Source of the DNA: Streptomyces violaceus
GTDB taxonomy: Bacteria > Actinomycetota > Actinomycetes > Streptomycetales > Streptomycetaceae
Direction: 5' to 3'
Assembly (NCBI GenBank): GCA_000715635.1
Contig: KL569133.1
Span: forward strand, 4,872 to 13,824
DNA: 8,953 nucleotides
Translations under genes and position numbers: made by a program
Shown here: piece after piece, positions 1 to 6,006 of the stretch
How positions within the stretch are numbered: the stretch's first letter is position 1
Layout: every line of letters begins with the position of its first letter
Notes under the pieces: model-generated
The model's input: only the letters and a program-made list of their open reading frames with translations
What the model was told of the DNA's origin: nothing
Databases searched by the model: none

Positions 1-1
1 G

Positions 2-1105
2 AGCCGGCAGGCGGATCTGCCGCTGTATCTGGGGTCGTACCCGATCACTCCGGCGTCGGACATCCTGCACGAGCTGTCCAAACACAAGAACTTCGGCGTG
101 CGGACCTTCCAGGCCGAGGACGAGATCGCCGGTATCGGGGCCGCGCTGGGCGCGGCCTTCGGTGGTTCGCTGGCCGTGACCACGACAAGTGGTCCCGGTG
201 TGGCGCTGAAGTCGGAGACCATCGGGCTCGCGGTCTCCCTGGAGCTGCCGCTGCTGGTGATCGACATCCAGCGCGGCGGGCCGTCGACCGGTCTGCCCAC
301 CAAGACCGAGCAGGCGGACCTGCTCCAGGCGATGTACGGACGCAACGGCGAGGCCCCGGTTCCGGTGGTCGCGCCCCGTACGCCGGCGGACTGCTTCGAC
401 GCCGCGCTGGAGGCGGCGCGGATCGCGCTGACGTACCGCACGCCGGTCTTCCTCCTCTCCGACGGTTATCTGGCCAACGGCTCCGAGCCCTGGCGGATCC
501 CGGACCTGGACGAGCTGCCCGACCTGCGGGTGCAGTTCGCGCAGGGCCCGAACCACACCCTGGAGGACGGCTCCGAGGTGTTCTGGCCCTACAAGCGCGA
601 CCCGCAGACGCTGGCCCGGCCGTGGGCGATCCCGGGCACGCCGGGTCTTGAGCACCGGATCGGCGGCATCGAGAAGGAGGACGGCACGGGCAACATCTCC
701 TACTCGCCGGCCAACCACGACTTCATGGTCCGCACCCGCCAGGCCAAGATCGACGGCATCGACGTCCCGGACCTCGAGGTGGACGACCCGCACGAGGCCA
801 AGACCCTCGTCCTGGGCTGGGGTTCCACGTACGGGCCGATCACGGCGGCCGTGCGACGGCTGCGCAGAGCAGGGGAGTCCATCGCGCAGGCGCATCTGCG
901 CCATCTCAACCCCTTCCCGAAGAACCTCGGCGCGGTCCTCGGGCGTTACGACAAGGTGGTTGTCCCCGAGATGAACCTCGGGCAGCTCGCCACGCTCATC
1001 CGGGCGAAGTACCTGGTCGACGCCCAGTCGTACAACCAGGTCAACGGCATGCCGTTCAAGGCGGAGCAGCTCGCCGCGGCTCTGAAGGAGGCCATCGATG
1101 GCTGA
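2..1105 (+). CDS. korA: 2-oxoacid:ferredoxin oxidoreductase subunit alpha (KorA), 5' end outside window
   Basis: Alpha subunit of a CoA-dependent 2-oxoacid:ferredoxin oxidoreductase, which with KorB oxidatively decarboxylates a 2-oxoacid (probably 2-oxoglutarate) to acyl-CoA and passes electrons to ferredoxin in the cytoplasm. The frame is open from base 2, so the GTG at 98 is internal and the true start lies upstream. Seen here are 367 residues: the family motif YPITPAS (bases 38-58), then FQAEDEIAGIGAALGAAF, the GGPSTGLPTKTEQADL stretch typical of this subunit, and a C-terminal transketolase-C-like domain (from about base 790) ending in PEMNLGQL and a KEAIDG tail. Streptomyces homologues are about 640 residues with an N-terminal gamma domain; that domain is missing here only because of the window edge. 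The gene overlaps korB by 8 bases, implying one operon and coupled translation. Substrate cannot be fixed from sequence alone; 2-oxoglutarate is the usual assignment in actinobacteria. Confidence 0.95.
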   Translation, partial: SRQADLPLYLGSYPITPASDILHELSKHKNFGVRTFQAEDEIAGIGAALGAAFGGSLAVTTTSGPGVALKSETIGLAVSLELPLLVIDIQRGGPSTGLPTKTEQADLLQAMYGRNGEAPVPVVAPRTPADCFDAALEAARIALTYRTPVFLLSDGYLANGSEPWRIPDLDELPDLRVQFAQGPNHTLEDGSEVFWPYKRDPQTLARPWAIPGTPGLEHRIGGIEKEDGTGNISYSPANHDFMVRTRQAKIDGIDVPDLEVDDPHEAKTLVLGWGSTYGPITAAVRRLRRAGESIAQAHLRHLNPFPKNLGAVLGRYDKVVVPEMNLGQLATLIRAKYLVDAQSYNQVNGMPFKAEQLAAALKEAIDG

Positions 1106-2177
1106 GACGTCCACGCACGGCACGGGCACCGTCGAAGCGCTTTCCCTCGTCCCCAAGGCCGAGGGCAGGCAGTCGATGAAGGACTTCAAGTCCGATCAGG
1201 AAGTGCGCTGGTGCCCCGGCTGCGGCGACTACGCCATCCTCGCCGCGGTGCAGGGCTTCATGCCCGAGCTGGGGCTGGCGAAGGAGAACATCGTCTTCGT
1301 CTCGGGCATCGGCTGCTCCTCCCGGTTCCCGTACTACATGAACACGTACGGGATGCACTCCATCCACGGCCGCGCCCCCGCCATCGCCACGGGTCTGGCG
1401 AGCTCCCGCCGCGATCTGTCGGTGTGGGTCGTCACCGGTGACGGCGACGCGCTGTCGATCGGCGGCAATCATCTGATCCACGCGCTGCGCCGCAACGTCA
1501 ACCTCAAGATCCTGCTGTTCAACAACCGGATCTACGGTCTGACCAAGGGGCAGTACTCGCCGACCTCCGAGGTCGGGAAGATCACCAAGTCGACGCCGAT
1601 GGGCTCGCTGGACGCGCCCTTCAACCCGGTGTCGCTGGCGATCGGCGCTGAGGCGTCGTTCGTGGCGCGGACGGTCGACTCCGACCGCAAGCACCTGACG
1701 GAGGTGCTGCGCCACGCCGCCGCCCACCAGGGCACGGCCCTGATCGAGATCTACCAGAACTGCAACATCTTCAACGACAACGCCTTCGAGGTCCTCAAGG
1801 ACAGGCAGCAGGCCGAGGAGGCCGTGATCCGGCTGGAGCACGGCAAGCCGATCCGCTTCGGCAGCGAGCTGGCCAAGGGTGTCGTACGCGACCGGCTGAC
1901 CGGTGATCTGAAGGTGGTCGCGGTGACGCCGGACAACGAGGACCAGGTGCTCGTCCACGACGCGCACTCCCCGTCCCCGACCACGGCGTTCGCGCTGTCC
2001 CGCCTGGCCGATCCGGACACCCTGCACCACACCCCGATCGGCGTCTTCCGTGCCGTGGACCGGCCCGTCTACGACACGCAGATGACCGACCAGCTCGACC
2101 AGGCGATCGAGCAGCACGGCAAGGGCGACCTGGGCGCGCTGCTGGCGGGCGGGGACACCTGGACGGTCGTCGGCTGA
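1098..2177 (+). CDS. korB: 2-oxoacid:ferredoxin oxidoreductase subunit beta (KorB)
   Basis: Catalytic beta subunit, binding thiamine diphosphate and one [4Fe-4S] cluster; partner of KorA just upstream. The protein has 359 residues. Cys39 and Cys42 (WCPGCGDY), Cys73 (GIGCSSR) and Cys222 (YQNCNIF) match in spacing the four cluster ligands of archaeal two-subunit enzymes (CX2C, then about +31 and +150). The ThDP/Mg motif begins GDGD at 114-117 and ends with the Asn pair at 142-143 (LLFNNRIYGLTKGQYSPTS). The ATG at 1098 is preceded by AAGGAG (1085-1090) with 7 bases spacing and overlaps the korA stop (ATGGCTGA), so equal, coupled production is likely. No ferredoxin gene lies nearby. The enzyme commonly replaces or backs up the 2-oxoglutarate dehydrogenase complex in actinobacteria. 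Function is secure; exact 2-oxoacid preference is inferred. Confidence 0.96.
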   Translation: MAETSTHGTGTVEALSLVPKAEGRQSMKDFKSDQEVRWCPGCGDYAILAAVQGFMPELGLAKENIVFVSGIGCSSRFPYYMNTYGMHSIHGRAPAIATGLASSRRDLSVWVVTGDGDALSIGGNHLIHALRRNVNLKILLFNNRIYGLTKGQYSPTSEVGKITKSTPMGSLDAPFNPVSLAIGAEASFVARTVDSDRKHLTEVLRHAAAHQGTALIEIYQNCNIFNDNAFEVLKDRQQAEEAVIRLEHGKPIRFGSELAKGVVRDRLTGDLKVVAVTPDNEDQVLVHDAHSPSPTTAFALSRLADPDTLHHTPIGVFRAVDRPVYDTQMTDQLDQAIEQHGKGDLGALLAGGDTWTVVG

Positions 2178-2193
2178 GCCACTTCGGGTGCAG

Positions 2194-2230
2194 CGAGGCC
2201 CGGGAGCGCTAGGACGCGGCCCGGGTCTCG
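2194..2230. terminator. Hairpin between convergent korB and hxlR, possible bidirectional terminator
   Basis: Arms CGAGGCCCGGG (2194-2204) and CCCGGGTCTCG (2220-2230) pair over 11 bp with one mismatch around a 15-base loop. It begins 16 bases after the korB stop and covers the last codons and stop of the convergent hxlR. There is no T-run, as is common for Streptomyces terminators. Role inferred from position and stem strength. Confidence 0.5.
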
Positions 2231-2589
2231 TCGTATGCCAGGCGGGCCTTCTCCACGTCGTCCATGCGCTGCTGCGTCCACTGTGCGAGAGCCTTGACCT
2301 GCTCGGCGGCCTCGCGGCCCAGGTCGGTGAGGGAGTAGTCGACGCGGGGCGGGATCACCGGCTTGGCGTCGCGGTCGACCAGCCCGTCGCGCTCCAGGGT
2401 CTGGAGCGTCTGCGTGAGCATCTTCTCGCTGACGCCCCGGCCGCCGACCTGGCTGATCGCCCGGCGCAGCTCGCTGAACCGGTACGGGCGGTCCAGGAGC
2501 TCGATCAGGACGAGCACGCCCCAGCGGCTGGTGACGTGTTCCAGGACGAGCCGGTGCGGGCACAGGGCCTCGGCGTCACTTACTGTCAT
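2209..2589 (-). CDS. HxlR-family winged-helix transcriptional regulator (first copy)
   Basis: DNA-binding regulator of 126 residues, normal for HxlR proteins. Features in order: Cys10 at the position of the redox-sensing N-terminal cysteine of YodB/HypR-type members; helix with SRWGVLVLIELLD (21-33); RFSELRRAI (38-45); recognition helix MLTQTLQTLERDGLV (57-71); wing with VIPPRVDYSLTDLG (78-91); and a C-terminal dimerisation helix rich in Gln, Arg and Lys. It diverges from the NAD(P)H:quinone oxidoreductase-like gene at 2681, the classic arrangement for an HxlR repressor and its target. The ATG has no good Shine-Dalgarno site but sits 6 bases after a -10-like TAAGGT, so the message is probably leaderless. 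A dyad between its -35 and -10 boxes suggests autorepression. Family is certain; ligand or oxidant unknown. Confidence 0.93.
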   Translation of the reverse strand: MTVSDAEALCPHRLVLEHVTSRWGVLVLIELLDRPYRFSELRRAISQVGGRGVSEKMLTQTLQTLERDGLVDRDAKPVIPPRVDYSLTDLGREAAEQVKALAQWTQQRMDDVEKARLAYDETRAAS

Positions 2590-2592
2590 GCC

Positions 2593-2617
2593 AGTACCTT
2601 ACTTCAAAGTGGGTACT
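2593..2617. promoter_or_regulatory. 25-bp dyad, candidate HxlR operator in divergent promoter region
   Basis: Perfect 6-bp arms AGTACC (2593-2598) and GGTACT (2612-2617), with additional ACTT/AAGT symmetry inside, in the 91-bp gap between hxlR and the reductase gene. It overlaps the hxlR -10 box and fills the space up to its -35 box, and lies just before the presumed promoter of the reductase gene. A bound HxlR dimer here could control both directions. HxlR members often bind such TAC/GTA-containing palindromes; the assignment is by position. Confidence 0.55.
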
Positions 2618-2623
2618 TTCCAA
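2596..2623 (-). promoter_or_regulatory. Likely leaderless promoter of the first hxlR gene
   Basis: On the minus strand, -35-like TTGGAA (2618-2623) and -10-like TAAGGT (2596-2601) are separated by 16 bases. The ATG begins 6 bases after the -10 box, which puts the expected transcription start at or within a base or two of the start codon. Inferred from consensus only. Confidence 0.55.
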
Positions 2624-2645
2624 CAGTTAGCGCCTCCCCTAGGGT
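2618..2645 (+). promoter_or_regulatory. Candidate promoter of the quinone reductase-like gene
   Basis: A -10-like TAGGGT (2640-2645), close to the Streptomyces TAGRRT pattern, follows a weak -35-like TTCCAA (2618-2623) with 16 bases spacing. Transcription would start near 2652 and give a leader of about 30 bases that includes the AAGGAG ribosome site. The same TTCCAA block is the -35 box of hxlR on the other strand, so the two promoters would be back to back and overlapping. Confidence 0.35.
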
Positions 2646-2680
2646 TAGTGCCACCGCACCCCACAAGGAGAGTCATCACC

Positions 2681-3535
2681 ATGAGCATCGTCGTCACCGG
2701 AGCCACCGGACAGCTCGGCCGTCACGTCGTGGAGCAGCTGCTGGAGAAGGTCCCCGCCGAGCAGGTCACCGCGGTCGTCCGCAACGCCGAGAAGGCCGCC
2801 GACTTCGCGGACCGCGGGGTGAAGATCGCGCTGGCCGACTACAACACCCCCGGGTCCTTCGACGGCCTCTTCTCCGCCGGCGACAAGGTCCTGCTGATCT
2901 CGGGCAACGAGTTCGACAAGGGCCGTGTGCCGCAGCACAAGGTCGTCATCGACGCCGCCAAGGCGGCCGGGGTCGCCCTGCTCGCCTACACCAGCGCCCC
3001 GGCCAGCCTGACCGCCGCGCTCGCCGACGACCACCGCGGCACCGAGGAGATCCTGCTGGACTCCGGCGTGCCCTACGCGCTGCTGCGCAACGGCTGGTAC
3101 CACGAGAACTACACCGAGAACCTCGCCCCTGTGCTGGAGCACAACGCGGTCGTCGCCGCCGCCGGCGAGGGCAGGGTCTCCTCCGCCTCCCGGGCCGACT
3201 ACGCCGCCGCCGCCGTCGCCGTACTGACCGGCGAGGGCCACGAGAACCAGACGTACGAGCTGGGCGGCGACACTGCGTGGAGCTTCGCCGAGTACGCGGC
3301 CGAGCTGAGCCGGCAGACCGGCAAGGAGATCACCTACAACGCGGTCTCGACCGAGGTGCTGATCGGCATCCTGACCGGCGCGGGCCTGCCCGAGCCGTTC
3401 GCGCAGATCCTGGCCGGGGTCGACGCCTCCATCGAGAAGGGTGAGCTGGTCGTCTCGACCGGCGACCTGTCCCGCCTGGCCGGCCGTCCGACCACGCCGT
3501 TCTCCGAGGCCATCGCCGCCGCGCTCAAGGGCTGA
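2681..3535 (+). CDS. NmrA-like SDR, NAD(P)H:quinone oxidoreductase of the YtfG/QOR2 type
   Basis: Atypical short-chain dehydrogenase of 284 residues, probably reducing quinones or related electrophiles with NADPH in the cytosol. The N-terminal Rossmann motif is MSIVVTGATGQLG (Gly7, Gly10, Gly13), followed by VVRN with Arg34 placed to bind the NADP phosphate. Further YtfG-like blocks are VLLISGNE (70-77), VPQHKVVIDAAKAAGV (83-98), AYTSA (102-106), LLRNGWYHENYTENL (134-148), SRADYAAAAV (170-179) and YELGGDTAWSF (192-202); the whole chain aligns by eye with E. coli YtfG (QOR2). It lacks the canonical Tyr-x3-Lys catalytic pair, as expected for this subgroup. The ATG is chosen because AAGGAG (2665-2670) lies 10 bases upstream and the Rossmann fold starts at once. 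Divergent from an HxlR regulator, which probably represses it. A purely NADP-sensing role like NmrA is possible but less likely. Confidence 0.9.
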   Translation: MSIVVTGATGQLGRHVVEQLLEKVPAEQVTAVVRNAEKAADFADRGVKIALADYNTPGSFDGLFSAGDKVLLISGNEFDKGRVPQHKVVIDAAKAAGVALLAYTSAPASLTAALADDHRGTEEILLDSGVPYALLRNGWYHENYTENLAPVLEHNAVVAAAGEGRVSSASRADYAAAAVAVLTGEGHENQTYELGGDTAWSFAEYAAELSRQTGKEITYNAVSTEVLIGILTGAGLPEPFAQILAGVDASIEKGELVVSTGDLSRLAGRPTTPFSEAIAAALKG

Positions 3536-3565
3536 ATTCCCCCGGCGGGCCCTTGAGCCGCCCCA

Positions 3566-3613
3566 CCCCCGGCTGTCATGACCGTATGCCGATACGGGCA
3601 TGACAGCCGGGGG
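3566..3613. repeat. 48-bp near-perfect palindrome (terminator and/or operator)
   Basis: Outer arms CCCCCGGCTGTCATG (3566-3580) and CATGACAGCCGGGGG (3599-3613) are perfectly complementary. After one A/G mismatch, inner arms CCGTAT (3582-3587) and ATACGG (3592-3597) close on a GCCG loop. It starts 30 bases after the reductase stop, so it can end that transcript. Its right arm also contains the likely -35 hexamer of rarD, so it could act as an operator instead or as well. No T-run follows. Confidence 0.75.
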
Positions 3614-3629
3614 CGCTCGGCGTTACCTT
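3600..3629 (+). promoter_or_regulatory. Candidate rarD promoter inside the palindrome's right arm
   Basis: ATGACA (3600-3605, five of six matches to TTGACA) and TACCTT (3624-3629) are 18 bases apart, about 38 bases before the chosen rarD start. This is the best promoter-like pair in the gap, inferred from consensus only. Confidence 0.35.
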
Positions 3630-3657
3630 CGTGGTCGCGTAACACCACGTGCGAAGG
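3626..3657 (+). promoter_or_regulatory. Hairpin covering part of the rarD ribosome binding site
   Basis: CCTTC (3626-3630) can pair with GAAGG (3653-3657) and GTGGT (3631-3635) with ACCAC (3644-3648), leaving a 4-base bulge and an 8-base loop. GAAGG is the first half of the rarD Shine-Dalgarno GAAGGAGG (3653-3660), so folding would partly hide it. An effect on translation is speculative. Confidence 0.35.
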
Positions 3658-3666
3658 AGGGGGCCC

Positions 3667-4680
3667 GTGACCGGCAAGCCGAGGGGCGAGGGGCGCATAG
3701 GACTGCTGAACGGCTTCGCGGCCTACGGGATGTGGGGGCTCGTCCCCCTGTTCTGGCCCCTGCTGAAGCCGGCGGGAGCGGTGGAGATCCTGGCCCACCG
3801 GATGGTGTGGTCGCTGGTCTTCGTGGGCGCCGCCCTGCTCGTGCTGCGCCGCTGGGCGTGGGCCGGGGAACTGCTGCGGCAGCCGCGCAAGCTGGCCCTG
3901 ATCACGGTCGCCGCGGCGGTCATCACCGTCAACTGGGGCCTGTACATCTGGTCCGTGAACTCCGGGCACGTCGTCGAGGCCTCGCTCGGCTACTTCATCA
4001 ACCCGCTGGTCACCATCGCGATCGGGGTGCTCCTGCTGAAGGAGCGGCTGCGGCCGGTGCAGTGGGCGGCGGTCGGGACCGGCTGCGTGGCGGTCGTCGT
4101 ACTGACCATCGGCTACGGCCGGCCCCCGTGGATCTCGCTCTGCCTCGCCTTCTCCTTCGCCACGTACGGGCTGGTGAAGAAGAAGGTGGGCCTCGGCGGC
4201 ATCGAGTCGCTGGCCGCCGAGACCGCGATCCAGTTCCTGCCCGCGCTCGGTTTCCTGGTGTGGCTGACCGCGCAGGGCGATTCCACCTTCGCCGCCGAGG
4301 GCGCGGGGCATGCGGCCCTGCTCGCCTCGGCCGGCATCGTCACCGCGCTGCCCCTGGTCTGCTTCGGCGCGGCCGCCATCCGCGTGCCCCTGTCCACCAT
4401 CGGCCTGCTGCAGTACTCGACGCCGGTCATCCAGTTCCTGCTCGGCATCCTCTACTTCCACGAGGAGATGCCGCCGGAGCGCTGGGCCGGGTTCGCGCTG
4501 GTGTGGCTGGCGCTGACACTGCTCACCTGGGACGCGCTGCGCACCGCCCGCCGCGCCGCCCGCGCGCTCACCGAAGAGATCAGCGTGCCCAGCACCACCA
4601 GGACGACCGGCACGACCAGCGCCGCCCGGAACGCCGAGAGCGTGGCCTCGGGGCCGGACCCGGTGGACGCCAGGCCGTAG
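3667..4680 (+). CDS. rarD: RarD-like EamA-family permease
   Basis: Integral membrane transporter of the drug/metabolite (EamA) superfamily, RarD subfamily, 337 residues. About ten hydrophobic helices are visible from residue 11 to about 291. RarD hallmarks are FAAYGMWGLVPLFW (17-30), EILAHRMVWS (40-49), NWGLYIWSVNSGHVVEASLG (89-108, continuing YFINPL) and the second-half block PLSTIGLLQYSTPVIQFLLG (241-260). Substrate is unknown for most RarD proteins. The GTG at 3667 is preferred because GAAGGAGG ends 6 bases before it; the GTG at 3649 would place that site inside the gene. The hydrophilic tail (292-337) is longer than usual, and the last 229 bases lie antisense to the convergent MFS gene. 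The gene stands alone on its strand, with a large palindrome and a hairpin before it. Confidence 0.92.
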   Translation: MTGKPRGEGRIGLLNGFAAYGMWGLVPLFWPLLKPAGAVEILAHRMVWSLVFVGAALLVLRRWAWAGELLRQPRKLALITVAAAVITVNWGLYIWSVNSGHVVEASLGYFINPLVTIAIGVLLLKERLRPVQWAAVGTGCVAVVVLTIGYGRPPWISLCLAFSFATYGLVKKKVGLGGIESLAAETAIQFLPALGFLVWLTAQGDSTFAAEGAGHAALLASAGIVTALPLVCFGAAAIRVPLSTIGLLQYSTPVIQFLLGILYFHEEMPPERWAGFALVWLALTLLTWDALRTARRAARALTEEISVPSTTRTTGTTSAARNAESVASGPDPVDARP

Positions 4681-5915
4681 ACCGCGGTCACCGCCGAGAT
4701 GCCGATCGCGGAGCCGAACTGCGTGGCGGTGGTCAGCAGCCCTCCGGCCAGTCCCTGTTCGGACTCGGCGACCCCGTCCGTGGCCGCGATCGTCAGCGGC
4801 CCGTAGGCCAGGGCGAAGGCGAGGCCCGCCAGGAACAGCGTCGGGAACATCGCGGCGTAGGACCAGTCCATGCCGACCGGCAGGAACAGCGCGTACGCGG
4901 CCACGGCCAGGACGAAACCGCCGACGATCACGCGGGCGTTGCCCCAGCGGGCGACCAGCCGCGGCGTGAGCGTCGGGGCGAGGACGGCGTCGATGCCCAT
5001 GACGATCAGGGCCAGCGCCGTCTCGAGGGACGACCAGCCGCGCAGTTCCTGCAGGTAGAGCGTGACGATGAACTGGAACCCGAAGAAGGCGCCGAGGAAG
5101 AGCAGCGCCCCCAGGTCGGCGCGCACGACCGGGCCCTGACGCAGGATGCCGAGGCGGACGAGCGGGTCCGGGCAGCGGCGTTCGGCCGCGACGAAGGCAC
5201 CGGCCAGGAGCAGCGCCGCGAGACCCGAGGCCGAGGTGAGCGGCCAGTCGCGCAGGCCGTGTTCCAGGCGTACGACGGTGTAGGCGGCCAGCAGCATCGC
5301 GCCGGCGGCGGTGATCGCGCCGGGCAGGTCGAAGGTGCCCCGGCGGGCCGGCGGGACATCGCTCCGGGGGATCAGCCGTACGGCGGCGACGAGCAGGGCC
5401 GCGGCCAGCAGCACGGGCGCGAAGAACACCCAGCGCCAGCCGAACTCGGTGAGCAGACCGCCGATCACCAGGCCGAGGGAGAAGCCGGCCGCGCCCGTCC
5501 CGGCGAAGATCAGCACGGCCTTGTTGCGCTGCGGGCCCTCCGCGTACGACGTGGTGATCAGGGAGAGCGCGGCGGGAGTCATGAACGCGGCGGCGACACC
5601 GGTCACGAACCGGGCGACGACCAGCATCCAGCCCTCGGTCGCGAAGCCGCCGAGCCCCGAGAAGGCGAGGAAGACGGTCAGCCAGAGCAGGAACATCCGG
5701 CGCCTGCCCAGCAGGTCGGCGGCGCGGCCGCCCAGGAGCGTGAAGCCGGCGTATCCGAGCACGTACGCGCTCATCACCCACGCCGCGGTGTCGGTGCCCA
5801 GCCCCAGGTCGGAGCGGATGGCCGGGATCGCCACCGCCATCATCGCGACGTCGATGCCTTCGAGGAAGATCGTTCCGCACAGAACGAGCAGCAGCGCCCA
5901 GGCACGGGTGCCCAT
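4452..5915 (-). CDS. MFS drug efflux transporter, DHA2-like (14 TM)
   Basis: Proton-driven major facilitator antiporter of 487 residues, likely exporting drugs or toxic small molecules across the cell membrane. About 14 hydrophobic segments fit the EmrB/QacA (DHA2) family. TM1 has the DHA2-type FLEGIDVAMMAVAIPAI (17-33); motif A is GGRAADLLGRRRMF (62-75); an antiporter motif C-like segment GTGAAGFSLGLVIGG lies at 139-153. The ATG at 5915 is chosen because GGAGGAG (5925-5931) lies 9 bases upstream and TM1 follows directly; a longer open frame to 6050 would run into the divergent hxlR. The last TM ends near residue 449, and a 38-residue polar tail overlaps rarD on the other strand. Divergence from an HxlR regulator with shared operator-like repeats suggests that protein controls it. 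Substrate not predictable. Confidence 0.92.
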   Translation of the reverse strand: MGTRAWALLLVLCGTIFLEGIDVAMMAVAIPAIRSDLGLGTDTAAWVMSAYVLGYAGFTLLGGRAADLLGRRRMFLLWLTVFLAFSGLGGFATEGWMLVVARFVTGVAAAFMTPAALSLITTSYAEGPQRNKAVLIFAGTGAAGFSLGLVIGGLLTEFGWRWVFFAPVLLAAALLVAAVRLIPRSDVPPARRGTFDLPGAITAAGAMLLAAYTVVRLEHGLRDWPLTSASGLAALLLAGAFVAAERRCPDPLVRLGILRQGPVVRADLGALLFLGAFFGFQFIVTLYLQELRGWSSLETALALIVMGIDAVLAPTLTPRLVARWGNARVIVGGFVLAVAAYALFLPVGMDWSYAAMFPTLFLAGLAFALAYGPLTIAATDGVAESEQGLAGGLLTTATQFGSAIGISAVTAVYGLASTGSGPEATLSAFRAALVVPVVLVVLGTLISSVSARAARRAVRSASQVSSVSASHTSANPAQRSGGISSWK

Positions 5916-5939
5916 CAGTCCACACTCCTCCGCCGTCAG

Positions 5940-5979
5940 TCGGTTACGCAACTGAGGGTCGGTTCCCTCTTGTAACCGA
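5940..5979. promoter_or_regulatory. Candidate HxlR operator cluster between MFS and second hxlR
   Basis: Three related half-sites lie in the 91-bp divergent gap: TCGGTTAC (5940-5947), TCGGTTCC (5959-5966) and the inverted GTAACCGA (5972-5979). The last two form a compact 21-bp dyad (7 of 8 positions, 5-base spacer); the first and third form a perfect 8-bp long-range dyad. A further GAGGG/CCCTC inverted pair (5954-5958, 5965-5969) is nested inside. The position suits repression of both genes by the HxlR protein. Confidence 0.55.
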
Positions 5980-5998
5980 GAACAGCCTGCGGCAGCAT
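5970..5998 (+). promoter_or_regulatory. Candidate promoter of the second hxlR gene
   Basis: TTGTAA (5970-5975) and a weak CAGCAT (5993-5998) are 17 bases apart. The predicted start of transcription, near 6005, lies almost on the ATG at 6007, again suggesting a very short or absent leader. The -35 box lies in a candidate HxlR half-site. The -10 box is poor, so this is tentative. Confidence 0.3.
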
Positions 5999-6006
5999 CG
6001 AGAGAC

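Noticed and set aside
98..100. GTG as korA start
   Set aside because: The frame is open to base 2 and the upstream codons encode the conserved YPITP motif, so the GTG is internal.
1056..2117. 353-codon open frame antisense to korB
   Set aside because: Lies opposite a well-conserved gene and reads as Val/Arg/Gly-rich noise typical of the antisense frame in GC-rich DNA.
2188..3444. Plus-strand frames that would extend the reductase upstream or run out of frame through hxlR
   Set aside because: The reductase starts at 2681 with a good ribosome site and an immediate Rossmann motif; upstream extension would cross the divergent hxlR and its promoter.
3649..3651. GTG as rarD start
   Set aside because: It would put the strong GAAGGAGG site inside the gene; GTG 3667 is correctly spaced from it.
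3334..5925. 863-codon open frame on the minus strand
   Set aside because: Composition is Arg/Gly/Pro/Ala-rich without domains, and it runs through the reductase, rarD and MFS genes out of frame; a GC-bias artefact.
3600..5975. 791-codon open frame on the plus strand
   Set aside because: Shadow of rarD and, antisense, of the MFS gene; low-complexity Gly/Arg/Glu sequence with no recognisable fold.
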